Source: Chitinophaga sp. HK235
GTDB lineage: Bacteria; Bacteroidota; Bacteroidia; Chitinophagales; Chitinophagaceae
DNA: 64,000 nucleotides
Assembly (NCBI RefSeq): GCF_018255755.1
Contig: NZ_CP073766.1
Coordinates: 1,736,001 to 1,800,000, forward strand
Direction of reading: 5' to 3'
In this document: positions 40,713 to 49,215 of the stretch, piece after piece
Layout of the letters: every line of letters begins with the position of its first letter
Position numbering within the stretch: the stretch's first letter is position 1
Program-made: the position numbers and the translations under genes
Notes under the pieces: model-generated
What the model was told of the DNA's origin: nothing
Database searches by the model: none
Seen by the model: only the letters and a program-made list of their open reading frames with translations

Positions 40713-43700
40713 TTTTCTTTTCTGGAGGAGAGCTGCGCTGCCACATGTTTGGCCAGTGTAGCAATCGTTACCAGGTTAAACAGTTCCCTGACAGTGATGG
40801 TGAGGCCAAACTGCGACTGTAGCGCTGCGGCCAGGCGCATCATCAGCAGGGAATGCATTCCCAGCTCCGGTAGTTTATCGTGTATGCTTATCTGTTGTAT
40901 TTCGAGTAAAGAGCAACAAATGGCGGCTACTTTTTCTTCTGTAGCATTCCGGGGGGCCACATATTCCTGTGGTTGCAGGGAGCGTCCATCCGGCGCGGGC
41001 AGTGCTTTTTTATCAATTTTTCCGTTGGCTGTCAGCGGAATATTTTCCAGCGGTATCAGCACTGCCGGCACCATATACTCCGGTAGTTTGCCCTGCAGGA
41101 AACCGAGTATGGCCTCTCTGTCAAATTCACCGCATGGCACTACATAACCTACCAGTTGTGTATTGTCGCCTTCTGTTTTGATGACCACCGCTTCGTTGAC
41201 CGCCGGGCATTTCACCAGTACATGTTCTATTTCTCCCAGTTCAATACGGTATCCGCGGATTTTGATCTGGTCGTCCAGGCGGCCGAGGTATTCGATAGTG
41301 CCATCGGGCAGCCATCTGCCGAGATCTCCGGTGCGGTACATCCTTTCTTCGAATGTTGTTTCAAAAGGATTGACCACAAATTTCTCTGCTGTCAGCTCCG
41401 GTCGGTTGAGGTAACCACGGGACACACCAGGACCTGCCACACAGATTTCTCCGGGTGTTCCCATCGGCATCAGTTCCAGCGAAGGGCCTGTGATATAAAT
41501 CCGCATGTTCTGTATAGGTTTACCCAAAGGCACATTGACCTGTTCGGGCGCCTCATACATAAAGTGGTGACAAATATCATCGGAAGCTTCCGTAGGGCCG
41601 TAAGCGTTAACCACCGGAATCCTCGCAAATGCAGGATGGGCAAACCATTGCTGTAAGGTATGCGCGCTCACCGCTTCACCCGTAACCAGTAAATATTCCA
41701 GATGACTAAGGGTAACCCCGTTGTTTTCTTTCAACAACGCGGCCAGATAGGAAGGCACCAGCTCCAGCACAGTGACCATATGACGGTCTACTGTCCGGAT
41801 AAAGGCCGTGGGGTTGTAAATGAGATGGTCGGGATAAATAATGGTAGTGCCGCCGCAGGCTAAAGCGGCCAGCATCTGCCATACGGAAATATCAAAAGTA
41901 TAGGGAGCAGTAAAGGCTACTATTGAATATTGATGGATACTGAGATCATTTATTTTGGCAAACAGGTGGTTCAGCATGCCTTTATGTTCTACCATCACCC
42001 CTTTGGGCCTGCCCGTAGATCCGGAGGTATAGATCATATAAGCCAGATCATCGGGTGCTGGCGTGCCGGCGACCGGATGTACCGGTTCGTTACTGAAAAT
42101 ATCCGGAATATTATCGAGCAGGATCACACTTACCGCCATATCGCGCGGGATATTTCTTTTGCCGTAACTGCTGCTGATCATAACATAAGCACCGGTATCT
42201 TCCAGCAGGTAGCGGATCCTTTCCTCCGGATATTCAGGATCTATTGGTACATAGGCTGCTCCGGCCTTCATGATGCCCAGGATGGCCACCAGCATATTCA
42301 CCGAACGTTCTATACATACAGGCACCAGCTTATTGGCCTTCACTCCCCTGCGTTGCAGATAATGCGCCAGCTGGTTGGAACGTTCGTGCAGGGCACGATA
42401 GGTGAGTTTCATCCCTTCAAACATTACCGCTATGGCGTCAGGAGAACGTTCTGCCTGTTCTGCCAGCAGCGTAATCACTGAAGTATGTTCCGGCGGGTTG
42501 ATGCGGAAGTTGTTGTTAAAGCCATATAACAGGGCTTTTTCAGCATCCGGCAAAATATCGATATCATCAATATTGGCCTCCAGGGAATCAGGGAACTGTT
42601 GCAATATGTGCAATAGCCGTTCCCGTAACAACGTAATTTCTGCAGCGTTAAAATATTGTAACTGATAATATATCCTCAGCTCTATGGGCTGTTCTTCATT
42701 GTAATCAAACCAGGCCACTTCCAGCGGGAAAGGCATAAATCCACTGGCCACCGTATAGTTGGTGGCTTCTATTTCCCCGCCGAAGTCCGGCTTACAATTC
42801 ATGGTGGCATTATTCACGATCACCTCCAGCAGATAATCTTCTGCGGTGTTCACTTTCAGTTGCCTTACGAGATCGCCCAGCAGATAGTTCTGGTAACGGT
42901 AGTCTTCCCGCTGTGCAGCGGAGATCTGACGGATCAGGTCTATCAGTTTCGTTCCCGGTGTGTAGGTACCTTTAAAAGGAATAATACCGGTAAACATGCC
43001 GGCGATACTACGCAGTTGTTTATTTCTCCGTTTATGCAGCGGCATTCCGAAATGATAATCAGTACGGCCATATATCCTGGAAAAATAGATGATAAAAGCC
43101 GCGATGGTCAGCTGTTGCAGACCGGCTTTTGTTTTTTCCTGCAATGTTTCCAGCAATCGCTGGATATGTTGCGGCACCTCAATAATCTGGGCTTCGCTGC
43201 GTTGATCATGTCCAACGGCATTTTGTGATTTTTTTTGCAGCAGCGGCGCAGGTCTGGCAGGAATTTTATTTTTCCAGTAAATACCTTCTTTCTGATAATC
43301 TTCGTTATTATAGGCAGCAGCAGCCCTGATGGCTTCTTCTACATAAGAAGGAAAGTTAAAGGATGAAGGAGTACCCGTCACCAGTGATTTATACTTTGCA
43401 GCGATATACTGGAACAGGACAGAGATACCATACCCATCAGACACCAGGTGGTGGCATTTGAAAATATAGATATGGAGTGTATCTGTAACCCTGATCAGGT
43501 AATGCTGATAAGGAGGTTCTTCCTTATTGACAGCTATCGCTATATTGAACTGTTCACGCATCCATTCCAGCACGTTATCCAGGCCTTCTGCGCTGAAGTC
43601 AAGCTCCGACAGGTGTTCCCGGTAATCCTCTTCCAGATACGCATGGTCCACATGGCCGCTGAGATCAAACCGTAGCTTAAATGCATCAAACACACCCGGA

Positions 43701-43855
43701 ATAGAAATGATAGCTTCCCTGAATTTTTCCTTGTCAAGATGACCTGTCAGTTTAATATAGCCACCATCGTTATTCTGCGGGCTGTCCGGATGAATCACCT
43801 GATCCATATAAACATCATGCTGCGAAGGGTGCAGCGGAACTATTTGCAGTGACAT
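40697..43855 (-). CDS. Nonribosomal peptide synthetase, first of the operon (1052 aa, starter C-A-T)
   Basis: This single-module NRPS probably starts the chain. It lacks a docking domain and begins directly with a condensation domain (1-430; PLHPSQHDVY, HHLVSDG), whose sequence pattern recalls the starter C domain of surfactin synthetase SrfAA. Such domains join a fatty acyl-CoA to the first amino acid. The A domain (about 455-950) reads DIWELTADDK, a diamino-acid type code. The carrier domain has LGMHS in place of LGGHS, with the phosphopantetheine Ser intact. It lies directly after the SbnA/SbnB pair, so the first residue is most likely Dap. N-acylation is inferred from the C domain; no acyl ligase or acyl carrier gene is visible. 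Confidence 0.95.
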   Translation of the reverse strand: MSLQIVPLHPSQHDVYMDQVIHPDSPQNNDGGYIKLTGHLDKEKFREAIISIPGVFDAFKLRFDLSGHVDHAYLEEDYREHLSELDFSAEGLDNVLEWMREQFNIAIAVNKEEPPYQHYLIRVTDTLHIYIFKCHHLVSDGYGISVLFQYIAAKYKSLVTGTPSSFNFPSYVEEAIRAAAAYNNEDYQKEGIYWKNKIPARPAPLLQKKSQNAVGHDQRSEAQIIEVPQHIQRLLETLQEKTKAGLQQLTIAAFIIYFSRIYGRTDYHFGMPLHKRRNKQLRSIAGMFTGIIPFKGTYTPGTKLIDLIRQISAAQREDYRYQNYLLGDLVRQLKVNTAEDYLLEVIVNNATMNCKPDFGGEIEATNYTVASGFMPFPLEVAWFDYNEEQPIELRIYYQLQYFNAAEITLLRERLLHILQQFPDSLEANIDDIDILPDAEKALLYGFNNNFRINPPEHTSVITLLAEQAERSPDAIAVMFEGMKLTYRALHERSNQLAHYLQRRGVKANKLVPVCIERSVNMLVAILGIMKAGAAYVPIDPEYPEERIRYLLEDTGAYVMISSSYGKRNIPRDMAVSVILLDNIPDIFSNEPVHPVAGTPAPDDLAYMIYTSGSTGRPKGVMVEHKGMLNHLFAKINDLSIHQYSIVAFTAPYTFDISVWQMLAALACGGTTIIYPDHLIYNPTAFIRTVDRHMVTVLELVPSYLAALLKENNGVTLSHLEYLLVTGEAVSAHTLQQWFAHPAFARIPVVNAYGPTEASDDICHHFMYEAPEQVNVPLGKPIQNMRIYITGPSLELMPMGTPGEICVAGPGVSRGYLNRPELTAEKFVVNPFETTFEERMYRTGDLGRWLPDGTIEYLGRLDDQIKIRGYRIELGEIEHVLVKCPAVNEAVVIKTEGDNTQLVGYVVPCGEFDREAILGFLQGKLPEYMVPAVLIPLENIPLTANGKIDKKALPAPDGRSLQPQEYVAPRNATEEKVAAICCSLLEIQQISIHDKLPELGMHSLLMMRLAAALQSQFGLTITVRELFNLVTIATLAKHVAAQLSSRKEKRIVL
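40760..43840 (-). other. NRPS module 1: starter C-A(Dap/Dab-like)-T
   Basis: Core residues FDISVWQML, VLELVPSY, LVTGEA and NAYGPTEASDDI give DIWELTADDK, identical at all ten positions to module 10. The starter-type C domain suggests a lipid tail on the first residue. Confidence 0.6.
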
Positions 43856-43884
43856 ATTGTTATATTATGCTTGTTTAATTGGTA

Positions 43885-43909
43885 CAGCACATGCGTGGTC
43901 CAGGTGCTG
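43885..43909 (-). other. Short inverted repeat between sbnB-like gene and first NRPS
   Basis: CAGCAC and GTGCTG form a 6-bp stem with a 13-nt loop in the 115-bp gap after the first NRPS start codon. It is weak and has no U-tract. It is recorded because the other gaps of this operon also hold hairpins. Confidence 0.2.
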
Positions 43910-43970
43910 AAAATTGGATATGACCATTGATATCGGTGGGGTTAACAATGCTCCTGTTAGAATTGGGGGA

Positions 43971-44939
43971 TCAGTCCGGCATCACCATGCCCACATTTCT
44001 TTTGCGTGCTTCCTGATAATAATGGCCACCAACGGCAATATCATACACGGCCATTCCCATGGGATTAAACATTACGATGCTGTCTCCCTTGTCCTGTAAA
44101 GCGTCTTTACAGACTACATCTGCGATAGACAACGTATCACTTTTCTCCAGTCCCATGATCTTGTGCATATTTTCGATGTCTGTATTTTGTCTGCACACTT
44201 CATCCCAATCGTCTACCACCATTACGTCCATGTGGCTCACCATCTCCACTTTATAATCGCGCAGCGAAACATTCAGTTGCAGCGAAGATTTTACCGGCGG
44301 GAGGTTTACATAGGGAGCTGATGATACGGTACAGGTGATGAAGATATCAGCCACGGTATAACAGTCCTGCCAGGAGTCGGCCACTACTATCTTGTTTTTC
44401 AGTGCAGGATCTACATCTGTCAGATCAACCCCGTTGATATCATACAATAAAATCCTGTTTGCACGATCGCCCAGAATAGCAGTGACCATTTTCAGATGCA
44501 TTCTACCGATGGGACCAAAGCCGATAATACCCACGGTAAATTGCTGATCTTCCTTCCTGGAGGAGAGATATTTTTTAAGTATTACGCCGGAAACTGCGGC
44601 TGTACGGATGCCGCTGATAGTAGCTGTATTGATCACACACAACGGTATTCCTGAGTCATGTTCATTCAGGATGGTGACAGAGTGCGCTCTTAACTTTTTC
44701 TGATAGATATTATCGGGGAAACTGGCAATCCATTTGATACCTGCCAGTGGCGCCTGGCCGCCGATGTAGGCCGGCATGGCAATGATCCTGTTTTTGGGAT
44801 CACCATAACGCAGATAGGGTTTTATCGGCTGTGAAAAATCATTCTGATGCAGTGCAGCCGTGGCACCACTGATAACATTTGTCAGTTCCTCCCAGTCAAT
44901 TCCTATTTCACGGATATGATCAGCATTAAGATAGAGCAT
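43971..44939 (-). CDS. sbnB: SbnB-like N-((2S)-2-amino-2-carboxyethyl)-L-glutamate dehydrogenase
   Basis: The 322-residue protein belongs to the ornithine cyclodeaminase/mu-crystallin family. It has a Rossmann motif GFGPIG (residues 140-145), the substrate loop around RIIAMPAY, and the C-terminal NPMGMAVYDIA pattern typical of SbnB. In staphyloferrin B biosynthesis SbnB oxidizes the SbnA product with NAD+ to give L-2,3-diaminopropionate plus 2-oxoglutarate. It follows the SbnA-like gene by 27 bp and precedes the starter NRPS, so the pair supplies Dap to the assembly line, where two A domains have a diamino-acid code. The assignment rests on pattern recognition and context. A plain ornithine cyclodeaminase is less likely given the SbnA neighbour. 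Confidence 0.88.
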   Translation of the reverse strand: MLYLNADHIREIGIDWEELTNVISGATAALHQNDFSQPIKPYLRYGDPKNRIIAMPAYIGGQAPLAGIKWIASFPDNIYQKKLRAHSVTILNEHDSGIPLCVINTATISGIRTAAVSGVILKKYLSSRKEDQQFTVGIIGFGPIGRMHLKMVTAILGDRANRILLYDINGVDLTDVDPALKNKIVVADSWQDCYTVADIFITCTVSSAPYVNLPPVKSSLQLNVSLRDYKVEMVSHMDVMVVDDWDEVCRQNTDIENMHKIMGLEKSDTLSIADVVCKDALQDKGDSIVMFNPMGMAVYDIAVGGHYYQEARKRNVGMVMPD

Positions 44940-44966
44940 ATTAATTTTTTAAATTTTAAAATTTTT

Positions 44967-45935
44967 TTATTGTGCGATAGATGCAGATTCCAATTTGTTG
45001 GCCAGTTGTGTTGCCCATTCCTTGTTGTAAATAGTATCAAGGTATGAATGGCCTTTGTCAGGAAATATCAGCAGTGAATTGGGTGTGGTTGTATAGGAAA
45101 TATCCTTGAAATAGTTTTTAGCGGCCAGGTAAACAGCGCCGGAGGAAGCACCTGCAAAGATCACCTGCTCATTGAGCAATTCCAGACAGCCTTTGATGAT
45201 ATCTGTTTGTGAGAGGATCACCACATCATCGATCAGGGCGTTTTTAATAATAGGCGGAACCTGGCTGGCGCCGATGCCGGAGATATATCGTTTTACAGGT
45301 GGTGCGTTAAAAATCACGGAACCTTCTACATCTACTCCTACGATCTTAATGTCCGGTCTTTTTTCCTTGATACTTTTGGAGATGCCTGTGATAGCGCCAC
45401 TGGAGCTAACCGCTACGAATATGTAGTCAATCGGCTTGGGGCATGCCAGGATCTCATTTGTTAAACCATAGTATCCTTTATAGTTGTTGGGATCACCGTA
45501 CTGATCAGCGATAAATGAGTTGTTAATGGTGGCGTGCATCTTGTTGACGGTATCAATACGGGTAAGCAGATAACCACCGGTGTGGTCACGCTCCGTAATT
45601 TTCACCACCTTGTAAGCAAGGAGATTCAACAGGTTTTCGTATGCTGCATTGATATTGGGATCAATGACAGGAATAAATTTCAGGTCCAGCATTTTACAGA
45701 TGGAAGCCACGGCGATGGCCAGGTTACCGGAGCTGGAAGCGATAATCGTGGTATCCTGGTTAATATGTCCGGCTTTGATGCCATTGTAGATAATGCTGTA
45801 ACCCGCGCGGTCTTTTGAACTGCCGGAGAAATTGTTGTATTCAAGCTTAGCCCATAAGGGAGTATCTGTGTTCCGAAGAGAAATGAGGGGGGTATTACCT
45901 ATAAAGGCAGACAGGTTTTCAAGCTGTTGTAGCAT
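44967..45935 (-). CDS. sbnA: SbnA-like PLP-dependent 2,3-diaminopropionate biosynthesis synthase
   Basis: The 322-residue fold-type II PLP enzyme resembles cysteine synthases. Lys41 in SGSSKDRAG is the expected PLP lysine. ASSSGNLA is the substrate-binding loop and VSSSGAITG the phosphate-binding loop. SbnA joins O-phospho-L-serine and L-glutamate to give N-(2-amino-2-carboxyethyl)-glutamate, which SbnB then cleaves oxidatively to Dap. The immediate SbnB-like neighbour separates it from ordinary O-acetylserine sulfhydrylases. The 134-bp gap before it holds a strong hairpin (45965-45995), so its expression may depend on read-through. Confidence 0.88.
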   Translation of the reverse strand: MLQQLENLSAFIGNTPLISLRNTDTPLWAKLEYNNFSGSSKDRAGYSIIYNGIKAGHINQDTTIIASSSGNLAIAVASICKMLDLKFIPVIDPNINAAYENLLNLLAYKVVKITERDHTGGYLLTRIDTVNKMHATINNSFIADQYGDPNNYKGYYGLTNEILACPKPIDYIFVAVSSSGAITGISKSIKEKRPDIKIVGVDVEGSVIFNAPPVKRYISGIGASQVPPIIKNALIDDVVILSQTDIIKGCLELLNEQVIFAGASSGAVYLAAKNYFKDISYTTTPNSLLIFPDKGHSYLDTIYNKEWATQLANKLESASIAQ

Positions 45936-45964
45936 AAGTTATATTTTGAAGTAAAAACTGGGGG

Positions 45965-45995
45965 ATACCTGCATCCGGGGTGTGGATGCAGGTAT
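45965..45995 (-). terminator. Intra-operon hairpin with U-rich tail (attenuator candidate)
   Basis: A perfect 12-bp stem (ATACCTGCATCC / GGATGCAGGTAT) with a 7-nt loop sits between the CmlA-like gene and sbnA. On the transcribed minus strand it is followed by CCCCAG and five U residues. This is a weak intrinsic-terminator layout inside an otherwise co-directional operon. It could be a partial terminator that the NusG paralogue at 48697-49215 overcomes, or an mRNA-stabilizing or processing structure. Confidence 0.6.
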
Positions 45996-46069
45996 AACGA
46001 AATGGTTATCTGAATTTATTTCAGCGAAATCATAACAAGTGAAAACAAACAATCAGAAAAAGGCCGGCA

Positions 46070-47695
46070 CTAATCCAACTCAGCAATCAGTACTTCCTTC
46101 CTTTCATATAATAGTTCTTTTTCTCCATAGAGGCGTTCGGCGATGATACCTCTGGCCTCACATTCCTTCACCAGTTTATTGGACTGTATGATGGGGTTGG
46201 ATTCGTCGGTGTATTTGATACTGCTGATAAATTCGAGCCAGGGTTCCATACCCATGGCATATACGTAGGCCTCTTTAGGGTTGAAGATATTCACCAGCGC
46301 CATGCCTTTGGCACAGTCAGAACCGGCCAGCCTGCGGCTGCCATCCTGGTCGCGGGTGATCTTTTTGGTCAGCAGCGGTCCATACAGCCAGGTGAGCGGA
46401 GCACCATCACATTCCATACCCAGGAACATTACGTCCACATCACCAATTGCGCTATGGATATGTTTGTACAGGGCAGATTCCACAATCCTGGAATCGGCCA
46501 GGAACAACAGCTTAAAGCCACTGATCTCTACCAGGTAACAGGATTTGGTGAGGATATTGAGATCACTGTGTTCACCGGTAAAGGGCAGACCGGTGATAGT
46601 AGTGTCTACAAATTTAATGGTCTCCATTTCATCCACGGCTACCACATTGGTAAATCCGATATTATCAAACATCAGTTTCAGGTCCGGGTCTTCCAGTTTA
46701 CCACTGTTGGTGCGGGGAACGATCAGGTTTTTGATTTTATGACGCAGCGGCAGTAATGTTTCAAACAGGATGTGGTCCTGGTGGTTGTGAGTGATCAGTA
46801 CATAGTCGATCACATCTGGCAGGTCGGCATCAGAGAAATGTTCGATATCTGTTTCGTAGCCATAGTAGCTGATCAGCGGGTCTACCAGGATGCTTACATC
46901 TTTTGTTTCAACGAGTATGCAGGCATGTCCGAAGTAACGCATGCGGATTTTGTCGCCGGTATACTTTTTATAAGACGGTGGTGGTGTTTCTGTGAAGAGT
47001 GTTTCAAACAGTGGTTCCTGTTCAGGTGTGATGCCCAGGATCTGTTTGATTTCAGACAGTGGTCTTCCCGTTCTCTTCATGCGGCTTATTTCATCGATGC
47101 CGGGATGATCGAAGGGGATGTCGAGGTGCAGCACATCCGGTTCGTTGAGCCGTGGTGTGCTCAAGCAGAACGGACGGTGGTCGTTGTCGGTAATCCACAA
47201 GGCGATGCTCTGGGCACTTTTATTATAGAATTCGCTTCTGTACAGCAGCGATTCAAAGAAGCGGAAATCTGCGTTGTTGTTGCGATCGTAATACAGTTCC
47301 ACGTAACCTTTCAGGATGTCCGGCACAAGACCATAAGCATTTTCCAGTCCGAAACCTTTACACTCTGCCAGCAGGATCTTGTCCAGTTCTTTCGCTGCGT
47401 TGGCAAATTCGATAACTCTTTTCTGGCGTTTCAGGATATCTTCTTTCAGGGCTTTTACCTCGTCTACCCTACCGCCGTTAAAGTCCATAAAGGGGCCTCC
47501 TTTCATCTTCGGATTTAGCACTGCTTCAGCATGAATAGCAGGATCGTCCAGATAAGAATCCATGATAGTCAGGTGGCGTGCAATGGTATTCATCGCTGCA
47601 GTGGCAGGCGATATCAGATGACTCCAGGCATACCACCGGTCATACAGCGGCTCCAGTACTACGTTAGGCTTGAGGTATACTTTTGTTTCGCTCAT
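46070..47695 (-). CDS. CmlA-like metallo-beta-lactamase-fold diiron oxygenase (putative beta-hydroxylase of carrier-bound amino acid)
   Basis: The 541-residue protein has an N-terminal helical region (1-235) and a C-terminal metallo-beta-lactamase fold. Its length and layout match CmlA, the diiron enzyme that beta-hydroxylates carrier-bound p-aminophenylalanine in chloramphenicol biosynthesis, and the related FrsH. Metal-site residues are H303, H305, D307 and H308 (HNHQDH), E375 (TGEHSDL) and D401 (LADSR). They fall two residues before the CmlA ligands as I remember them (305, 307, 309, 310, 377, 403). CmlA has Glu at the second position, whereas this protein keeps His. Its ATG overlaps the thioesterase stop by 4 bp (ATGA), so translation is probably coupled. 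The target residue is unknown; Asp5, the aromatic residue or an aliphatic residue are candidates. A simple hydrolase role is the main alternative. Confidence 0.8.
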   Translation of the reverse strand: MSETKVYLKPNVVLEPLYDRWYAWSHLISPATAAMNTIARHLTIMDSYLDDPAIHAEAVLNPKMKGGPFMDFNGGRVDEVKALKEDILKRQKRVIEFANAAKELDKILLAECKGFGLENAYGLVPDILKGYVELYYDRNNNADFRFFESLLYRSEFYNKSAQSIALWITDNDHRPFCLSTPRLNEPDVLHLDIPFDHPGIDEISRMKRTGRPLSEIKQILGITPEQEPLFETLFTETPPPSYKKYTGDKIRMRYFGHACILVETKDVSILVDPLISYYGYETDIEHFSDADLPDVIDYVLITHNHQDHILFETLLPLRHKIKNLIVPRTNSGKLEDPDLKLMFDNIGFTNVVAVDEMETIKFVDTTITGLPFTGEHSDLNILTKSCYLVEISGFKLLFLADSRIVESALYKHIHSAIGDVDVMFLGMECDGAPLTWLYGPLLTKKITRDQDGSRRLAGSDCAKGMALVNIFNPKEAYVYAMGMEPWLEFISSIKYTDESNPIIQSNKLVKECEARGIIAERLYGEKELLYERKEVLIAELD

Positions 47696-48414
47696 AATTG
47701 ATATGATTTGTGATGAACAAGTAATTTCTTGGCGATGATTCCGACTATTTCGTACGGATATTTAAAGATGAAAAAGTGGTGACCAGGCATCCGTCTGAAG
47801 TCCACGGGCACGATGGTTTCCTTTTGCCAGAGCTGGATATCTTCCGGTTTCATCTCTTCCCTGGTGCCGGTAATAACGGTGATAGGTATATTTAAAGGAG
47901 AATTGGAAGCATGGGCATAGTTTTCCGAGACTTTAAAATCCGCTCTCAGAATCGGTTCTATAAAATCCAGTAATTCATCATTCTGAAGAATTTCATCCGG
48001 GCTTCCATTCAGGTTTCTGATTTCTTCGATGAATGATCTTTTATCGAGCAGATGTCTTTTTTTCTCTGTGCGCGACAGCGCCCCAGGGCCGGAAGTGCCG
48101 GTGATAAAGAGATGTAACGGAGGTGTTCTTCTTTTTTCAAGGATCTTCCGGGTGAGCAGGTAAGACATCAGCCCTCCCATACTATGGCCGTAGATGGCGT
48201 ATGCAGACCTGTCGAGCTTATCGGCTATCTGCAGGTAAAGGTCATTCACGAGCTGGTTAACATCTTCTTTTAATGGTTCCCCCATACGTGTACCTCTGCC
48301 GGGGTACTCAAGCGGAATAATGTTTAAAAATGAAGGCAGGTGCTCTTCATACAACCGGTAAGAATACTTGCTCCCACCAGCAAAAGGCAGACAGAAAAGA
48401 TTAATTTTCTCCAT
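47692..48414 (-). CDS. Type II thioesterase
   Basis: This is an alpha/beta-hydrolase of the GrsT/SrfD type, which frees misprimed carrier domains of NRPSs. GHSMGG holds the nucleophile Ser (residue 78 from the chosen start), PFAGG forms the early oxyanion region, and GHHFF carries the catalytic His. The usual acidic residue lies in or near GTREEMKPED, so its exact position is unsure. I prefer the start MEKINLFCLPFAGG at 48414, giving 240 residues, because the family typically begins just before this strand. An upstream in-frame ATG at 48435 adds seven residues. Its stop overlaps the next gene's start. It is the first enzyme gene after the antiterminator. Confidence 0.92.
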   Translation of the reverse strand: MEKINLFCLPFAGGSKYSYRLYEEHLPSFLNIIPLEYPGRGTRMGEPLKEDVNQLVNDLYLQIADKLDRSAYAIYGHSMGGLMSYLLTRKILEKRRTPPLHLFITGTSGPGALSRTEKKRHLLDKRSFIEEIRNLNGSPDEILQNDELLDFIEPILRADFKVSENYAHASNSPLNIPITVITGTREEMKPEDIQLWQKETIVPVDFRRMPGHHFFIFKYPYEIVGIIAKKLLVHHKSYQL

Positions 48415-48518
48415 AGGATCAAATTTTCCACGCATGACAGCGTTTAGTTATAGACAAAATATTCCTGTTCCGGACCGCGTTCTCCGGTACCAGATTAATA
48501 AAAGTCCGCTTGCCTAAA

Positions 48519-48570
48519 TCTTCCGCCATTTACGGAAGAATTTCCGCAAGTAATTCTTTGTTACGGGAAA
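48519..48570 (-). promoter_or_regulatory. Tandem hairpins in the antiterminator-thioesterase gap
   Basis: Read on the minus strand, two adjacent stem-loops share the flanks UUCC-GUAA and GCGGAA. The downstream one (48519-48539) is a perfect 7-bp stem with a 7-nt loop. The upstream one (48541-48570) is imperfect. Specialized NusG proteins such as LoaP act through RNA hairpins in the leaders of their target operons. This 261-282-bp gap is a natural place for such a signal, but the function is inferred. Confidence 0.4.
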
Positions 48571-48696
48571 GTACAGGCTGATAAATACCACGGGCAGAAG
48601 GGGGGCTCCATGCTGTGTTTAGGATGTGCCAGGGTTTTCCAATGTATGACCGAACAATTCAAAGGCTAAGCATTACAATGGCGAGGTAGCTTAAAC

Positions 48697-49215
48697 TTAT
48701 GCTGAAATTGAATCGAGATATTCACTAGATACCGCCACCAGAATATTCTTCTGCAACATATTGACTCTTACCAGGATTTTCTGTTGTCCCTTTATTTCTA
48801 CCACCTCACAGATCAAACCACATAAAATCCCGTCTTTGATCATCAGTTGCTTTCCGGGTTGAAAGTAATCATCCGAGACCTCAATGTCCATATCACTTAC
48901 CTGTTGTGTTACCAACCGGATACTGTGGATAACATCTTCTTTTACCTTGACCACCTCCTTTCCTGTTCTGACATAATAAAGTACGGCCTCCAGGCTGAGT
49001 ACCTTATAGTAAGTTTCCAGATCCTCCAGATATATAAAGAGATAGGATGGAAACAAAGGTGAATCAATGTACTTTTTTCGATCCTTCCACACGCGAAGCA
49101 TTCTGGCTGTCGGCAAAAAGTTAACAATGTCTAAAGCTGACAAAAAACCGGCAACTTTTTTTTCGTGTCGGGGCTTGGTATATACCACATACCAGCCAGT
49201 TATCTGAACGCTCAT
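48697..49215 (-). CDS. NusG/UpxY-like transcription antiterminator of the NRPS operon
   Basis: The 172-residue protein has an NGN domain (residues 7-110; WYVVYTKPRHEKK, FPSYLFIYL) and a C-terminal KOW domain (about 120-165). This matches the NusG-like UpxY/RfaH/LoaP specialized paralogues. Housekeeping NusG is usually longer and lies next to secE and ribosomal genes, which are absent here. In Bacteroides, UpxY proteins promote elongation of capsule operons in which they are the first gene, and LoaP does so for antibiotic operons in Firmicutes. Its position as first gene of a locus that runs at least 49 kb suggests the same role. Its own leader contains an attenuator-like structure (49233-49286). 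Confidence 0.9.
   Translation of the reverse strand: MSVQITGWYVVYTKPRHEKKVAGFLSALDIVNFLPTARMLRVWKDRKKYIDSPLFPSYLFIYLEDLETYYKVLSLEAVLYYVRTGKEVVKVKEDVIHSIRLVTQQVSDMDIEVSDDYFQPGKQLMIKDGILCGLICEVVEIKGQQKILVRVNMLQKNILVAVSSEYLDSISA

Noticed and set aside
44967..45935. Ordinary cysteine synthase
   Set aside because: The adjacent SbnB-like gene and two diamino-acid type A domains make Dap biosynthesis the better explanation.
46070..47695. Possible beta-lactamase or UlaG-type hydrolase
   Set aside because: The 235-residue N-terminal region, the 541-residue length, the E375/D401 positions and the NRPS context fit CmlA-like oxygenases better.
48697..49215. Housekeeping NusG
   Set aside because: It is short, of UpxY-like pattern, and not next to secE or ribosomal protein genes.
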